Of a DNA stretch of 63,936 nucleotides, positions 35,032-48,773 are shown one piece after another. Source of the stretch: Oryzisolibacter propanilivorax (GTDB lineage: Bacteria; Pseudomonadota; Gammaproteobacteria; Burkholderiales; Burkholderiaceae_C); contig NZ_FNHP01000014.1 of NCBI RefSeq assembly GCF_900103645.1, forward strand, positions 1 through 63,936, in the 5' to 3' direction. The notes beneath the pieces are model-generated. The model was not told where the DNA came from. It made no database searches and was given only the letters and a program-made list of their open reading frames with translations. Each line of letters opens with the position of its first letter. The first letter of the stretch is position 1. Position numbers and translations under genes: made by a program.

Positions 35032-35742
35032 CTACGGCAGCGCCCACACCCGCCCGCCGCCCACCGCATACAGTCGCCGCCCTGGCGCGCGCTGCAGCGT
35101 GTGCGCGCCGGTGAAGTCGCCGAATGCCGGCAGCAGCACTTGGTGCGGCTCGTGGCAAAAAGCCGGCAGGCGCAGCGCATCGCGCCCGCGCCCGCGCAGC
35201 ACCACGGCCGGGTGCACGTGCCCGGCCAGCACCACGCGGCCACCGTCCAGCGCCTGCGGGTGGTGGCAGCAGGCCAGCGGCACGTCCGGCCAGGGCTGCC
35301 AGGGCTCGTCCACCACGGCGATGCCCAGTTCGGCAGGCGGCTCGCCCGCGTGCCGGTCGTGGTTGCCGCGCACCAGCGTCATGGCGACCTGGGCGTGCGC
35401 GGCGCGCCACTGCGCCAGCCGGGTCAGCAGCGCCGGTGTCTGCGCCTCGGCGGCGTGCAGGAAGTCGCCCAGCACCACCAGCCGCGCCACGCCGGTGCGC
35501 GCGAGCACGGCGGACAGACGCAGCAGGTTCTCGGCGGTGGTGCCGGCCGGCACCGGCAGGCCGCGCGCGCGGAAGGTGGCCGCCTTGCCCAAGTGCAGGT
35601 CAGCGATGAACAGCGTGCTGCCGTCCGGCCACCACAGGGCGTGCTCGGGCAGCGGCAGCAGGCGGGCGCCGGCGGCGTGGATAGCGGGCTCGGTGGCAGC
35701 AGGGACAGTGGACAAGGGCGGGGGCAAAGGCGAAGGACGCAA
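35032..35742 (-). CDS. pdeM: Ligase-associated DNA damage response endonuclease PdeM
   Basis: A metallophosphoesterase: TLFIADLHLGKAATF (metal Asp/His), VVLGDFLHA, VRGNHDRH, LACCHHPQA and LAGHVHPAVVL give the full five-motif set. In Pseudomonas putida the orthologue (MPE) is a Mn-dependent single-strand DNA endonuclease from the same four-gene cluster. The start is uncertain: homology begins near 35685; 35742 is a TTG, and the frame stays open with Pro/Ala/Arg-rich sequence to a GTG at 35991. About 237 residues from the TTG fit the family. It is last in the cluster. Confidence 0.9.
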   Translation of the reverse strand: MRPSPLPPPLSTVPAATEPAIHAAGARLLPLPEHALWWPDGSTLFIADLHLGKAATFRARGLPVPAGTTAENLLRLSAVLARTGVARLVVLGDFLHAAEAQTPALLTRLAQWRAAHAQVAMTLVRGNHDRHAGEPPAELGIAVVDEPWQPWPDVPLACCHHPQALDGGRVVLAGHVHPAVVLRGRGRDALRLPAFCHEPHQVLLPAFGDFTGAHTLQRAPGRRLYAVGGGRVWALP

Positions 35743-36024
35743 GGGTTGGAGGACAGGCGCCGGGGCAGCGGCGGCTGCCGCACATCTGGGGTTGGAGCCG
35801 GGCTTTTCCAGCCGCGCCGCACACTCCCATGCCAGGCCGCTGCGCGCTTTCGGTCGTGCGAGTGCCGGCACGGCAACCGCGGGGTGACGGGATCGACACC
35901 CCGGGCCTTGGCGCGTCCCCTGCCCCATCCGCCGGCAGCGTGCGGCCGGCGCCGGCGCCAATGACGTGCCTGGCGCCGCGGCACCGGCCACGCCTGCGCA
36001 CGTCCGTGCCTTCGATACTCTGCC

Positions 36025-39000
36025 CTACAGCGGCGGCAGCGGCCGCGAGGGCTTGCGCGCGCGCCGGGGCTTGCGCGCGGCGCTGCCTTCGTCCGCACCG
36101 CCGGCGCCCGAGAACGTCAGCGCGGCGGCGATGGCGCCGGCACTGTCCGGTGCTTGCGGGGGCTCTTCCGACGGTGCATGCCTGCCCTCGGGCGCGCCGG
36201 GCGAACTGCTGCCTGCGGCCCGCGCTGGCGCGGCCCGCTTGCGCCGGCGCAGCGGCGGATCGGGCGGCACCACGTCCTGCGCGCTTACTGGCGGCGGCGC
36301 GCCGCGCGTGTCGGCGGCGGCCTCCAGGTCGCCCAGCATGCGCGCGATGCGGTCAGCCAGCGCCTCGTTGCTGAGCTTTTCGCGGAAACGCTCGACCATC
36401 AGCGGGAAAGCCAGCGGCCCGGGGCGCGCCAGGGTGTGCACGCGCAGCCGCTGCGCGCGCATGCGCGCCAGGGCCGCCTGCAGTTGGTCCACGTCCAGCT
36501 CCTGACTGAGCACCTCGGCGCGGGCCTGGTGCAGCAGCAGGTTGTCGCCGTCGTACTTGCGGAACACCTCGAAGAACAGCTGCGCCGAGGCCTGCAGCTG
36601 GCGCGCGCTGCGCTGCTCGCCCGGGTGGCTCTGGAAGATCAGTCCGGCGACGCGTGCGATCTCGCGAAAGCGCCGGCGCGCCATCTCGGTGGCGTTCAGG
36701 CTGGCCAGCACCTCGTGCAGCAGGGCCTGACGTTCGGCTCCATATGCCGAATCATCGGCGCTGACTGGCAATGCACCGCCCATATCCAAGTCTGTGTCCA
36801 GGCCTGTGGCTGGGACCGCGCCCGTATCCGTGTCTGCGTCCGTTCCATGGCCTGCTGCGCCCGCCGGGCTGCCCGCGCGTTCCGTGCCGCCCACGTTCCC
36901 TGCGCTCGTCGCCTTGTTCCTGGCGCCACCGGCCACCGCGTCGCCATCTGCGCGGTCGTCGGGATACACAGACTCCGCCAGATCCGGCAGAACCTCTGCG
37001 CCCACCGGCCCGGCACCTGCGCCGCCGGCAGCACAGGCCTGCGGTGCCCCGGTCGTTGGCTGCAACAGCCCCGGCAACAGCGCCGCCCAGTCGCGCGCAT
37101 CGGCGCTGACCAGCTCCAGCCCGTAGTCGTTCACGGCGATGGAAAACGTGCCCGGCGCCTGCTGCGCCGCGCGCCAGGCCAGCACGCTGGCCAGGCCCAT
37201 GTGCACGTGCCGGCCGGCGAACGGGTACAAAAACAGGTGCCAGCCTTCGCGCGTGTGCAGCACCTCGGCCAGCAGGGTCTCGGGCGTGGGCAGTTCGGAC
37301 CAGCGCGCTTGCAGCTCCAGCAGCGGCCGCACGGCGCGCAGCTCGGGGCTGCGCCAGCGGCCCTGCGCGGCCTGCGCCAGCTCGCGCACCACGAAGTCGG
37401 CCAGCACCAGCGACAGCGGCATGCGCGAGCCGCCCCAGCGCGGCACGGTGGCGCGGCTCGCCGGCGCGCGGCGCACGTAGGCGGTCATCTGCTCGATGCG
37501 CACCAGCTCCAGCACCTGGCCGGCAAACACGAAGGCGTCGCCCGGCGACAGGCGCGAGACGAAGCTTTCCTCCACGCTGCCCAGGCGCGCGCCGTGCAGG
37601 ATCTGCACGCTCATGCTGGCGTCGGCCACGATGGTGCCGATGTTGGCGCGGTGGCGCCGCGCCAGGCGCGCCTCGGGCACGCGCCAGATGCCCTCCTCGT
37701 CCGGCGCCACGCGGCGGTAGTCCGGGTAGGCGGCCAGCGCCCGGCCGCCGCCCGAGACGAAGTCCAGGCACCAGTCGAACAGCGTGCGCGGCAGATCCCG
37801 GTAGGCGCGCGTGCGCCGGACCTCGGCGTACAGCCCGTCGGGCGTGAAGCCCCCGCCCAGCGCCACAGTGACCAGGTGCTGCACCAGCACGTCGAAAGGC
37901 TGCACCGGCGAGCGGCGCGACTCGACCTGGCCGGCGCGGATGGCGTCGCGCGCGGCGGCGGCCTCGACGATCTCCAGGCTGTGCGTGGGCACCAGCGTGA
38001 TGCGCGAGGGCCGCCCGGGCGCGTGGCCCGAGCGCCCGGCGCGCTGCAGCAGCCGGGCCACGCCCTTGGGCGAGCCGATCTGCAGCACGCGCTCGACGGG
38101 TGTGAAGTCCACTCCCAGGTCCAGGCTGGAGGTGGCGACCACGGCGCGCAGGCGGCCGCTTTTCAGCCCCGCCTCGACCCACTCGCGCACTGCGCGGTCC
38201 AGCGAGCCGTGGTGCAGCGCGATCTGCCCGGCCCAGTCGGGCCGCGCCTGCAGCAGCGCCTGGTACCAGCGCTCGGCCTGCGAGCGCACGTTGACGAACA
38301 CCAGCGTGGTGCTGCTGGCCTCCAGCTCGGCGACCACCGCCGGCAGCATGCGCAGGCCCAGATGGCCGGCCCAGGAAAAGCGTTCGGGCGCGGCGGGCAG
38401 CAGCGTGTCCACCACCAGCGTCTTGTCGATGCGGCCCTGCACCAGGGTGCCGTCCCGGCCGCCGGGCAGCGGCGCCAGCAGCGTGTCCATGGCCTCGGGC
38501 AGGTTACCCAGGGTGGCCGACATGCCCCAGGCCATCAGGCGCGGGTTCCACGTCACCAGGCGCGCCAGCGCCAGCTGCAGCTGCACGCCGCGCTTGGAGC
38601 CCAGCAGCTCGTGCCACTCGTCGGCCACCACCAGGCGCACCCGGCCCAGCTGCTCCTGCGCGTCGGCGCGTGCCAGCAGCAGCGACAGACTCTCGGGCGT
38701 GGTCACCAGCACCGTGGGCAGGCGGCGTTGCTGCGCGCTGCGCTCGGCGCCGGTGCTGTCGCCGGTGCGCGCGGCCAGCGTCCAGCGCGCGAGCAGCGGG
38801 TGGGCGCGCGCCAGTTCGGCCAGCGGCGCGGCCAGGGCCTTGAGCGTGTCACCGGCCAGGGCGCGCATGGGGGTGATCCAGAGCACGGTGAGCGGGGCAT
38901 GCGCGGGGCGCAAGGGAGTTTTTCTTGCTATTTTTTCGGTAGCTACATCGCCTTTTTTTGTCCGGACATGGGCCGTTTTTTCTTCTAAATCAGATGCCAG

Positions 39001-39186
39001 TGCCTGGAGCGCGCCGAGCCAGACGGCATAGGTCTTGCCCGCGCCGGTGGTGGCATGCAGCAGGCCCGAGCGCCCTGCCGCCATGGCGCGCCAGACCTGC
39101 CGTTGGAACGGGAACGGCTGCCAGCCGCGCGCGGCCAGCCAGGCAGTGGCGTCGGGGCGCTGGAGCCGGGGCTGGGCGTCAGGCAT
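36025..39186 (-). CDS. Ligase-associated DEXH-box helicase (Lhr family)
   Basis: A 1053-residue superfamily 2 helicase. Walker A TTGAGKT (46-52), DEXH box as DEWH (189-192), motif III SAT (223-225), motif [10 protein letters not shown] (381-388), then the Lhr winged-helix and core domains ([29 protein letters not shown]). The family is normally about 810-860 residues. The excess is three blocks: residues 65-97 (Lys/Thr-rich, partly from the dispersed element), about 709-817 (acidic Asp/Thr/Gly/Ala repeats) and a basic Ala/Pro/Arg tail from about 955. It works in DNA repair with the neighbouring nucleases and ligase. Confidence 0.94.
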   Translation of the reverse strand: MPDAQPRLQRPDATAWLAARGWQPFPFQRQVWRAMAAGRSGLLHATTGAGKTYAVWLGALQALASDLEEKTAHVRTKKGDVATEKIARKTPLRPAHAPLTVLWITPMRALAGDTLKALAAPLAELARAHPLLARWTLAARTGDSTGAERSAQQRRLPTVLVTTPESLSLLLARADAQEQLGRVRLVVADEWHELLGSKRGVQLQLALARLVTWNPRLMAWGMSATLGNLPEAMDTLLAPLPGGRDGTLVQGRIDKTLVVDTLLPAAPERFSWAGHLGLRMLPAVVAELEASSTTLVFVNVRSQAERWYQALLQARPDWAGQIALHHGSLDRAVREWVEAGLKSGRLRAVVATSSLDLGVDFTPVERVLQIGSPKGVARLLQRAGRSGHAPGRPSRITLVPTHSLEIVEAAAARDAIRAGQVESRRSPVQPFDVLVQHLVTVALGGGFTPDGLYAEVRRTRAYRDLPRTLFDWCLDFVSGGGRALAAYPDYRRVAPDEEGIWRVPEARLARRHRANIGTIVADASMSVQILHGARLGSVEESFVSRLSPGDAFVFAGQVLELVRIEQMTAYVRRAPASRATVPRWGGSRMPLSLVLADFVVRELAQAAQGRWRSPELRAVRPLLELQARWSELPTPETLLAEVLHTREGWHLFLYPFAGRHVHMGLASVLAWRAAQQAPGTFSIAVNDYGLELVSADARDWAALLPGLLQPTTGAPQACAAGGAGAGPVGAEVLPDLAESVYPDDRADGDAVAGGARNKATSAGNVGGTERAGSPAGAAGHGTDADTDTGAVPATGLDTDLDMGGALPVSADDSAYGAERQALLHEVLASLNATEMARRRFREIARVAGLIFQSHPGEQRSARQLQASAQLFFEVFRKYDGDNLLLHQARAEVLSQELDVDQLQAALARMRAQRLRVHTLARPGPLAFPLMVERFREKLSNEALADRIARMLGDLEAAADTRGAPPPVSAQDVVPPDPPLRRRKRAAPARAAGSSSPGAPEGRHAPSEEPPQAPDSAGAIAAALTFSGAGGADEGSAARKPRRARKPSRPLPPL
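38920..38946 (-). repeat. Dispersed A/T-rich element, copy inside the helicase gene
   Basis: Coding strand GTAGCTACCGAAAAAATAGC, followed by A-rich sequence, read in frame as VATEKIARK in an insertion between motifs Ia and I. Confidence 0.7.
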
Positions 39187-39309
39187 GGGGCACCTCTGAC
39201 CCCATCTCCCGCTGGCGGGAAAGGGAGCAATACGGCGCCGACGCACGTGAGGGCAATGGCTCCCTCTTCCCTGCGTGAACGAGGGAGCCAGGCAGCAGGG
39301 GCGCATGCC
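39187..39309 (-). other. Spacer with hairpins between the ligase and helicase genes
   Basis: The 123-base gap holds a 9-pair inverted repeat GGCTCCCTC (39258-39266)/GAGGGAGCC (39281-39289) and a CCCGC/GCGGG hairpin with GGGAGCAAT (39204-39231). They may be mRNA-processing or partial termination sites between cistrons; the second resembles the repeat at 34913. Confidence 0.5.
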
Positions 39310-41106
39310 TCACGGCCCTTCCCCCGGCAGCAGCGCCGCCAGCGTCTGCAGCGTATCAGCCTCTTCCACCGGCTTGTCGCGGCGCCAGCGCAGCATGCGC
39401 GGGAAGCGCACGGCGATGCCGCTCTTGTGCCGGCCGCTGCGGGCGATCCCCTCGAAGCCCAGCTCGAACACCAGCGTCGGGCGCACGCTGCGCACCGGGC
39501 CGAAGCTCTCGATGGTGGTCTTGCGAATGGCCGCGTCCACCTGCGCGATCTCGGCGTCCGTCAGGCCCGAATACGCCTTGGCGAACGGCACCAGCGTGCG
39601 GCCCTCCTCTCCTTCAGGCCGGTCCCAGACGGCGAACGTGTAGTCGGTGTACAGGCTGGCACGCCGGCCATGCCCGCGCTGGGCGTAGATCAGCACCGCA
39701 TCCACGCTGAACGGGTCGATCTTCCATTTCCACCACACGCCCACGTCCTTGGTGCGGCCGACGCCGTACTGCGCCGCGCGGCTTTTCAGCATCATTCCCT
39801 CTACACCCAGGGCGCGCGACTGCGCGCGCTGGGCCTCCAGGTCGTCCCAGCTGGCGCCGGTCAGCAGCGGGCTGAGCTGCAGCGTGGGGTGGGCGGCAGC
39901 GACCACCAGCGCTTCCAGGCGCGCGCGGCGCTCATGCTGGGGCAGCTCGCGCAGGTCCTGGCCGCCCTCTTCCAGCAGGTCGTAGGCCAGCAGCGTCACG
40001 GGCAGCTCGCGCAGAATCTTCGGGCCCAGCGTCTTGCGGCCGATGCGCTTTTGCAGGTCGGCGAACGGGCGGACCCGGCCGCCGGCAAAAGGCGCCGCCA
40101 GCGGAGCGGCACTGGCTCCGCGCGCCGTGCCGGCCCCCTTCCCAAGCGCTGCTGTCGCGCCGGAGCCGGCATGCAGGTTCGCGCTGGCGCGAGCGGCGCT
40201 GCCGGGCAGCGCATGCTCCCAGGCGACGATCTCGCCGTCGATCACCGTGCCGTCCGGCAGCGCATCGCCCAGCTGCTGCAGCTCGGGAAAGCGCTCGCTG
40301 ACCAGCTCCTCACCGCGCGACCAGACCCAGGTCTCGCCGGCGCGGCGCACCAGCTGCGCGCGGATGCCGTCCCACTTCCACTCGACCTGCCAGTCGCCGG
40401 GCGCGCCCAGCGCGTCCTGCATCTGCGCCACGGGCAGCTGCAGCGGGTGCGCCAGGAAGAACGGGTAGGGGTGGCCACTGGCCTCGCGCTCGGCCTCCGC
40501 GTCCTCCTGCGCGTCTTCGGGGCGCACCAGGCGCGCATAGTCCTCGGCACTGGGGCGCGCGCCGATGTGCGTGTAGCCCATCAGGCGCTGGGCGATGCGC
40601 TTCGGGTCCACGTCGCTCACCGCCGCCAGCGCCTGCGTGACCTGCAGCCGGGACACGCCCACGCGGAACGCCCCGGTGATGAGCTTGAAGTAAACCAGCC
40701 GCTCGTCCGGGGCCAGCAGCGCCCATTGCGCGCGCAGGCGTGCGGACAGCTCCTCGGGCGGCAGGCCGCGCAGCGGCAGCAGGTGCTGCGCCATCCAATC
40801 GGCCAGGCTCAGCTCGTGCGCGCCCTGCGGCGCGGGCAGCAGTAGCGCGATGGTCTCGGCCAGGTCGCCCACCGCTTCGTGGCATTCGTCGAACAGCCAC
40901 TCGGGCAGCCCGGCGGCCTCGCGCGCCAGCGCGCGCAGCAGGCGCACCGGCACCAGCTGGCGCGGCTTGCCGCCCGCCAGGAAATACACCGCCCAGGCGG
41001 CGTCCAACGCGGGCGCGGTCTGCAGGTACTGGCGTAGCGCCGCCTGCTTGGCCAGCAGCGAGGTGCTGGCGTCGAGCTGCTGGTACAGGGCGGCGAACTG
41101 CTTCAT
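39310..41106 (-). CDS. ATP-dependent DNA ligase (repair-cluster type)
   Basis: A 598-residue ligase. N-terminal DNA-binding domain (FAALYQQLDASTS, YFKLITGAFRVGVSRLQVTQAL), then the nucleotidyl-transferase core with the AMP-acceptor Lys244 in KWDG, RGEE, DGEIVAW, EGMMLKS, WWKWKID, and an OB-fold (FELGFEGIARSGRHKSGIAVRFPRMLRWR). It seals nicks in a repair pathway with the neighbouring nucleases. The family is 530-560 residues; an Ala/Gly-rich insert at about 302-342 accounts for the excess. The start overlaps the exonuclease stop (ATGA). Confidence 0.96.
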   Translation of the reverse strand: MKQFAALYQQLDASTSLLAKQAALRQYLQTAPALDAAWAVYFLAGGKPRQLVPVRLLRALAREAAGLPEWLFDECHEAVGDLAETIALLLPAPQGAHELSLADWMAQHLLPLRGLPPEELSARLRAQWALLAPDERLVYFKLITGAFRVGVSRLQVTQALAAVSDVDPKRIAQRLMGYTHIGARPSAEDYARLVRPEDAQEDAEAEREASGHPYPFFLAHPLQLPVAQMQDALGAPGDWQVEWKWDGIRAQLVRRAGETWVWSRGEELVSERFPELQQLGDALPDGTVIDGEIVAWEHALPGSAARASANLHAGSGATAALGKGAGTARGASAAPLAAPFAGGRVRPFADLQKRIGRKTLGPKILRELPVTLLAYDLLEEGGQDLRELPQHERRARLEALVVAAAHPTLQLSPLLTGASWDDLEAQRAQSRALGVEGMMLKSRAAQYGVGRTKDVGVWWKWKIDPFSVDAVLIYAQRGHGRRASLYTDYTFAVWDRPEGEEGRTLVPFAKAYSGLTDAEIAQVDAAIRKTTIESFGPVRSVRPTLVFELGFEGIARSGRHKSGIAVRFPRMLRWRRDKPVEEADTLQTLAALLPGEGP

Positions 41107-42473
41107 GGGGCGGGCCCGTCCGTGTCGTGCAGGGGCTGGTCTGCGCCAGGCGTGGAGGGCCCTGCCCCGCTGCCGGCCATGCCGTCGCCGAAGCCGCGGC
41201 CCTGCCACGCGCTCACCGGAACGTGCGCCGCGGCTGCGGGCCCTGTGTCCGTCTGCGGCGTGGCGCTGACGCTGGAGGAGGCGCCAGCAGCGTTGTGCCG
41301 CAGGCCCGCTTGCCGGAAATCGCTGCGCTCCGTGTCGACTCCGGTATGGCCGCCCGCATCGGCACTGGCAATCGCGTCGCCATCTGCATCTGCATTGACG
41401 CTGCTGCTGGCTGCGCCATCGCTCGACACGCTGCCACCAGGCGCCGCCGGACCCGGCTCACGGCTGCCTTCGTCCTCGTCGCCGTATTCGGTCTGGAAGG
41501 CCTGCGCGTCCAGGCCCTGCTCGCGCAGCCAGCGCACCAGCGTCGGCACGCTGCCGTGGGTGACGAAGACGCGCTCGGCGCCGGTGGCGCCGATGGCCCA
41601 TTGCAGGCCGGGCCAATCGGCGTGGTCGGACATGACGAAGCCCCGGTCCACCCCGCGCCGGCGGCGCGCGCCGCGCAGCTGCATCCAGCCACTGGCGAAG
41701 GCATCGGAGTGGCGCGCGAAGCGCCGCATCCACGGCGTGCCCTGCGCCGAGGGCGGAGCCAGCACCAGCGCGGTGCGCAGCAGCTGCGCGTCCACGCCCG
41801 GGTCGGTCACGCGCAGCGTGGGCGCCAGGTCGACCCCGGCGGCGCGGTACACGGCGTTCAGCGGCTCCACGGCGCCGTGCACCACGATAGGCCCGATGCT
41901 GCGGTCCACGCCGTGCAGGATGCGCTGCGCCTTGCCGAAGGCATAGCACAGCAGCACCGACGGCCGCCCTTCGGCGGCGTTGGCGCGCCACCAGGCGTTG
42001 ATGCCGGCGAACAGCTCGGCCTGCGTCGGCCAGCGGTAGATCGGCAGGCCGAAGGTCGATTCGGTGATAAAGGTGTCGCAGCGCACCGGCTCGAACGGCG
42101 CGCAGGTGCCATCCTCGGTGGTCTTGTAGTCGCCGGATGCCACCCACACGCGCCCGCCATGCTCCAGCCGCACTTGCGCCGAGCCCAGCACATGCCCGGC
42201 CGGGTGCAGCGAGATGCGCACCCCGCGGTGCTCGATGGCCTGGCCGTAGGCCAGCGTCTGCAGGTCGATGTGCGCGCCCAGGCGCGCGCGCAGGCTGCCT
42301 TCGCTGTCGGTGTGCGCCAGGTAGTGCGCCGAGCCGGTGCGCGCGTGGTCCGAGTGCGCGTGGGTGATGATGGCGCGCTCGACCGGGCGCCAGGGGTCGA
42401 TGTAGAAGTCGCCGGGCGGGCAGTACAGGCCCTCGGGGCGGGCGACGATCAGCTCGGGCGTACGGGTCGCCAT
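41103..42473 (-). CDS. Ligase-associated DNA damage response exonuclease (metallo-beta-lactamase fold)
   Basis: A 456-residue beta-CASP/SNM1-like nuclease. Metal motifs are THAHSDH (37-43), HPAGHVLGSAQV, ASGDYK and MSDHADW (281-287). It is the first gene of the exonuclease-ligase-helicase-PdeM cluster; in P. putida the orthologue is called Exo. Homology ends near residue 331; the rest (332-456) is a low-complexity tail rich in Asp, Ala, Gly and Ser (ADADGDAIASADAGGHTG), absent from typical 330-345-residue members. ATG 42473 is chosen at the homology start. Confidence 0.93.
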   Translation of the reverse strand: MATRTPELIVARPEGLYCPPGDFYIDPWRPVERAIITHAHSDHARTGSAHYLAHTDSEGSLRARLGAHIDLQTLAYGQAIEHRGVRISLHPAGHVLGSAQVRLEHGGRVWVASGDYKTTEDGTCAPFEPVRCDTFITESTFGLPIYRWPTQAELFAGINAWWRANAAEGRPSVLLCYAFGKAQRILHGVDRSIGPIVVHGAVEPLNAVYRAAGVDLAPTLRVTDPGVDAQLLRTALVLAPPSAQGTPWMRRFARHSDAFASGWMQLRGARRRRGVDRGFVMSDHADWPGLQWAIGATGAERVFVTHGSVPTLVRWLREQGLDAQAFQTEYGDEDEGSREPGPAAPGGSVSSDGAASSSVNADADGDAIASADAGGHTGVDTERSDFRQAGLRHNAAGASSSVSATPQTDTGPAAAAHVPVSAWQGRGFGDGMAGSGAGPSTPGADQPLHDTDGPAP

Positions 42474-42635
42474 GTCAGGCCGCTTTCCGTATCCGGCACG
42501 GGACACAGTGCGCTGCAGATTGCGCCAGGGGCGACCGGCACGCCTTGGAAGGTTTCCGAGTCGGATGCCGCGGCGGCCGGCGGGAGCCGCTGTATTTCAG
42601 CAAAAACCGGCCCGTGCCCTTACGGAAAAATGGTC

Positions 42636-42660
42636 TATAGCTATCAAATAAGTAGCTAAG
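42636..42660 (+). repeat. Dispersed A/T-rich element, intergenic copy
   Basis: TATAGCTATCAAATAAGTAGCTAAG, almost the same core as the gph copy. Confidence 0.75.
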
Positions 42661-42803
42661 AGCGGGTGGCAGCGCCCGCAGACGGCAAAGGTGATGAGCC
42701 ATGCCGCATGCTAGGTCGCGCCGCCCTGCGCCGCAGTGGCCGGCCCTCCGCGTCGGCCTGTCGGCCGGCCCTTACGCGGCCGGCCGGGAACACGGGCAAA
42801 AGG

Positions 42804-42830
42804 ACAACAAAAAACCGCCCGAAGGCGGTT
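42804..42830 (-). terminator. Intrinsic terminator of the ATP synthase operon
   Basis: On the minus strand AACCGCC-TTCG-GGCGGTT, a stable UUCG tetraloop hairpin, followed by TTTTTTGTT, 54 bases after atpC. Confidence 0.92.
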
Positions 42831-42883
42831 GTTCGATGCGACATCGAGCGCAGCGACCTGAAGTCCGGTGCACCCCGTGCCAA

Positions 42884-43300
42884 TCAGCGCTTCTCGCGGA
42901 AGCGCCGCAGTGCGGCCAGCTGGGCGGCCATGATGGCCAGTTCGGACTGGGCGCGTGCCAGGTCGAGCTCGCTCTTGGCGTTCTTCAGCGCGTCCTCGGC
43001 GGCGCGCTTGGCCTCCTCGGCCTTCTGGTCGTCCAGGTCCTTGCCGCGGATGGCGGTGTCGGACAGCACGGTCACGCGGTCGGGCTGCACCTCCAGGATG
43101 CCGCCGGCGACGAAGACGAATTCCTCGTTGCCGTCCGGCAGCTCGATGCGCACCGAACCCGGCTTGATGCGCGTGATCAGCGGCGTGTGCCGGGCGTAGA
43201 TGCCCAGTTCGCCCGCTTCACCGGGCAGCGCGACGAAGCGCGCCTCGCCGGAGAAGATCGACTCCTCGGCGCTGACCACATCGACGTGGATGGTGTTCAT
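42884..43300 (-). CDS. atpC: ATP synthase epsilon subunit
   Basis: A 138-residue F1 epsilon subunit: N-terminal beta-sandwich ([39 protein letters not shown]) and C-terminal helical hairpin ([27 protein letters not shown]) that inhibits reverse hydrolysis. Last gene of atpIBEFHAGDC, followed by the terminator. Confidence 0.98.
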   Translation of the reverse strand: MNTIHVDVVSAEESIFSGEARFVALPGEAGELGIYARHTPLITRIKPGSVRIELPDGNEEFVFVAGGILEVQPDRVTVLSDTAIRGKDLDDQKAEEAKRAAEDALKNAKSELDLARAQSELAIMAAQLAALRRFREKR

Positions 43301-43403
43301 CTGGCTGGTTCTCTCAATGGGTGGAAGGCTGGGCGGCTGGCGCTGCGGGCGGGTGGCGGGACAGGCTCACGCCTGCTCTGCCGCGACCCGCGCACGGCTG
43401 CGA

Positions 43404-45759
<2,356 letters not shown>

Positions 45760-45777
45760 TGCGAATCCCCGTCCGGT

Positions 45778-47337
<1,560 letters not shown>

Positions 47338-47384
47338 GACTCTTTCCTTCTCTTTCCTTGATGGGCCGGGAACCCCCGGCTGCT

Positions 47385-47933
47385 TCAGGCCGTGAGGGCC
47401 GCTTTCATGTGTTGCAGTCGCGCCTGCACGGAGGTGTCCAGCACCTCGTCGCCGGCCACCACGCGCACGCCGCCGATCAGCGACTCGTCCAGCTGCACGG
47501 ACAGGTTCAGCTTGCGGCCGAAGCGGTGCTCCAGGGCGCCCGACAGCTCGGCCAGGGCCTGCGCGTCGATGGGGTAGGCGCTGTAGACCACGGCGTCGGT
47601 GGTGCCATTGCGCGCATTGACCAGCGCGCGGAACTGCGTGGCGATCTCAGGCAGGGCCTGCAGGCGGCCGTTGTCGATGACGGTGCGCAGGAAGTTGCGG
47701 CCCTGCTCGGGCAGCGGCGCACGCGCCACGCCGGTCATGACGTCGAACACCTGCGCGGGCGACACCTTGGGGTTGTCGGCCAGCTGCAGCAGCTCGGGGT
47801 TGGCGGCGATCGCCGCCAGCTCGTCCACCCAGGCGGTGGCGCCGGACAGGTCGGCGCCGGCGCCCTGGGCGTCGGTGCAGGCCTGGTACAGCGCCTCGGC
47901 GTAAGGGCGGGCAATGGTGGCGAGTTCTGCCAT
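47385..47933 (-). CDS. atpH: ATP synthase delta subunit
   Basis: A 182-residue peripheral-stalk subunit joining F1 to the b dimer. The N-terminal bundle ([18 protein letters not shown]) and the C-terminal [34 protein letters not shown] are conserved family blocks. Lies between atpF and atpA with short gaps. Confidence 0.97.
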   Translation of the reverse strand: MAELATIARPYAEALYQACTDAQGAGADLSGATAWVDELAAIAANPELLQLADNPKVSPAQVFDVMTGVARAPLPEQGRNFLRTVIDNGRLQALPEIATQFRALVNARNGTTDAVVYSAYPIDAQALAELSGALEHRFGRKLNLSVQLDESLIGGVRVVAGDEVLDTSVQARLQHMKAALTA

Positions 47934-47952
47934 GGATTTGCTCCTTCAGCCC

Positions 47953-48423
47953 TTACAGCTCGGTCTTGAGGCGGTTCAGGAGGTCGGCGTGCACGCTGGC
48001 GTTGACTTCCTTGCGCAGGATCTGCTCGGCACCCTTGACGGCCAGGGCCGCCACCTGCTCGCGCAGGGCCTCGCGGGCCTGCACGGCCTGCTGTTCGGCT
48101 TCTGCACGCGCGGCGGCGACGATCTTGTTGCCTTCGTCGGTGGCGCGCGCCTTGGCCTCTTCGATGATGGCCTGTGCGCGGCGCTCGGCATCGGCCAGGC
48201 GCGTCGCGGTCTCGTTGCTGGCGGCGGCCAGTTCCTGCTTGACGCGCTGGTCGGCGGCGGCAAGCTCGGTCTTGGCACGGTCGGCAGCGGCGAGGCCATC
48301 GGCGATTTTCATAGCTCGCTCATCCAGCGCCTTGGCGATCGGGGGCCACACGAACTTCATCGTGAACCACACCAGGATCAGAAAGACAATGGCCTGAACG
48401 AACAGGGTCGCGTTGATACTCAC
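47953..48423 (-). CDS. atpF: ATP synthase b subunit
   Basis: A 156-residue stator subunit: one N-terminal membrane helix ([25 protein letters not shown]) then a long charged coiled coil rich in Ala/Glu/Arg ([21 protein letters not shown] onward). Dimerises and contacts the delta and a subunits. Confidence 0.97.
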   Translation of the reverse strand: MSINATLFVQAIVFLILVWFTMKFVWPPIAKALDERAMKIADGLAAADRAKTELAAADQRVKQELAAASNETATRLADAERRAQAIIEEAKARATDEGNKIVAAARAEAEQQAVQAREALREQVAALAVKGAEQILRKEVNASVHADLLNRLKTEL

Positions 48424-48461
48424 GGCAACACCTTTCTATTCTTCGGCGTTGAAGGAGTGCT

Positions 48462-48767
<306 letters not shown>

Positions 48768-48773
48768 TCAGTC

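Larger units (their letters stand above)
42474..42883 (-). other. Intergenic region between the ATP synthase operon and the repair cluster (410 bases)
   Basis: Holds the atp terminator at 42804-42830 and a dispersed-element copy at 42636-42660. The remaining 330 bases upstream of the exonuclease gene should contain the repair-cluster promoter, but I see no convincing -35/-10 pair, SOS box or ORF. Confidence 0.55.

Noticed and set aside
36154-38988. 944-codon open frame antisense to the helicase
   Set aside because: Composition (Gln/His/Ala/Arg) is that of a complementary-strand shadow, and the helicase on the other strand has complete motifs.
43301-43403. Terminator between atpD and atpC
   Set aside because: The gap is longer than others but has no hairpin followed by T-tract; the operon terminator is beyond atpC.
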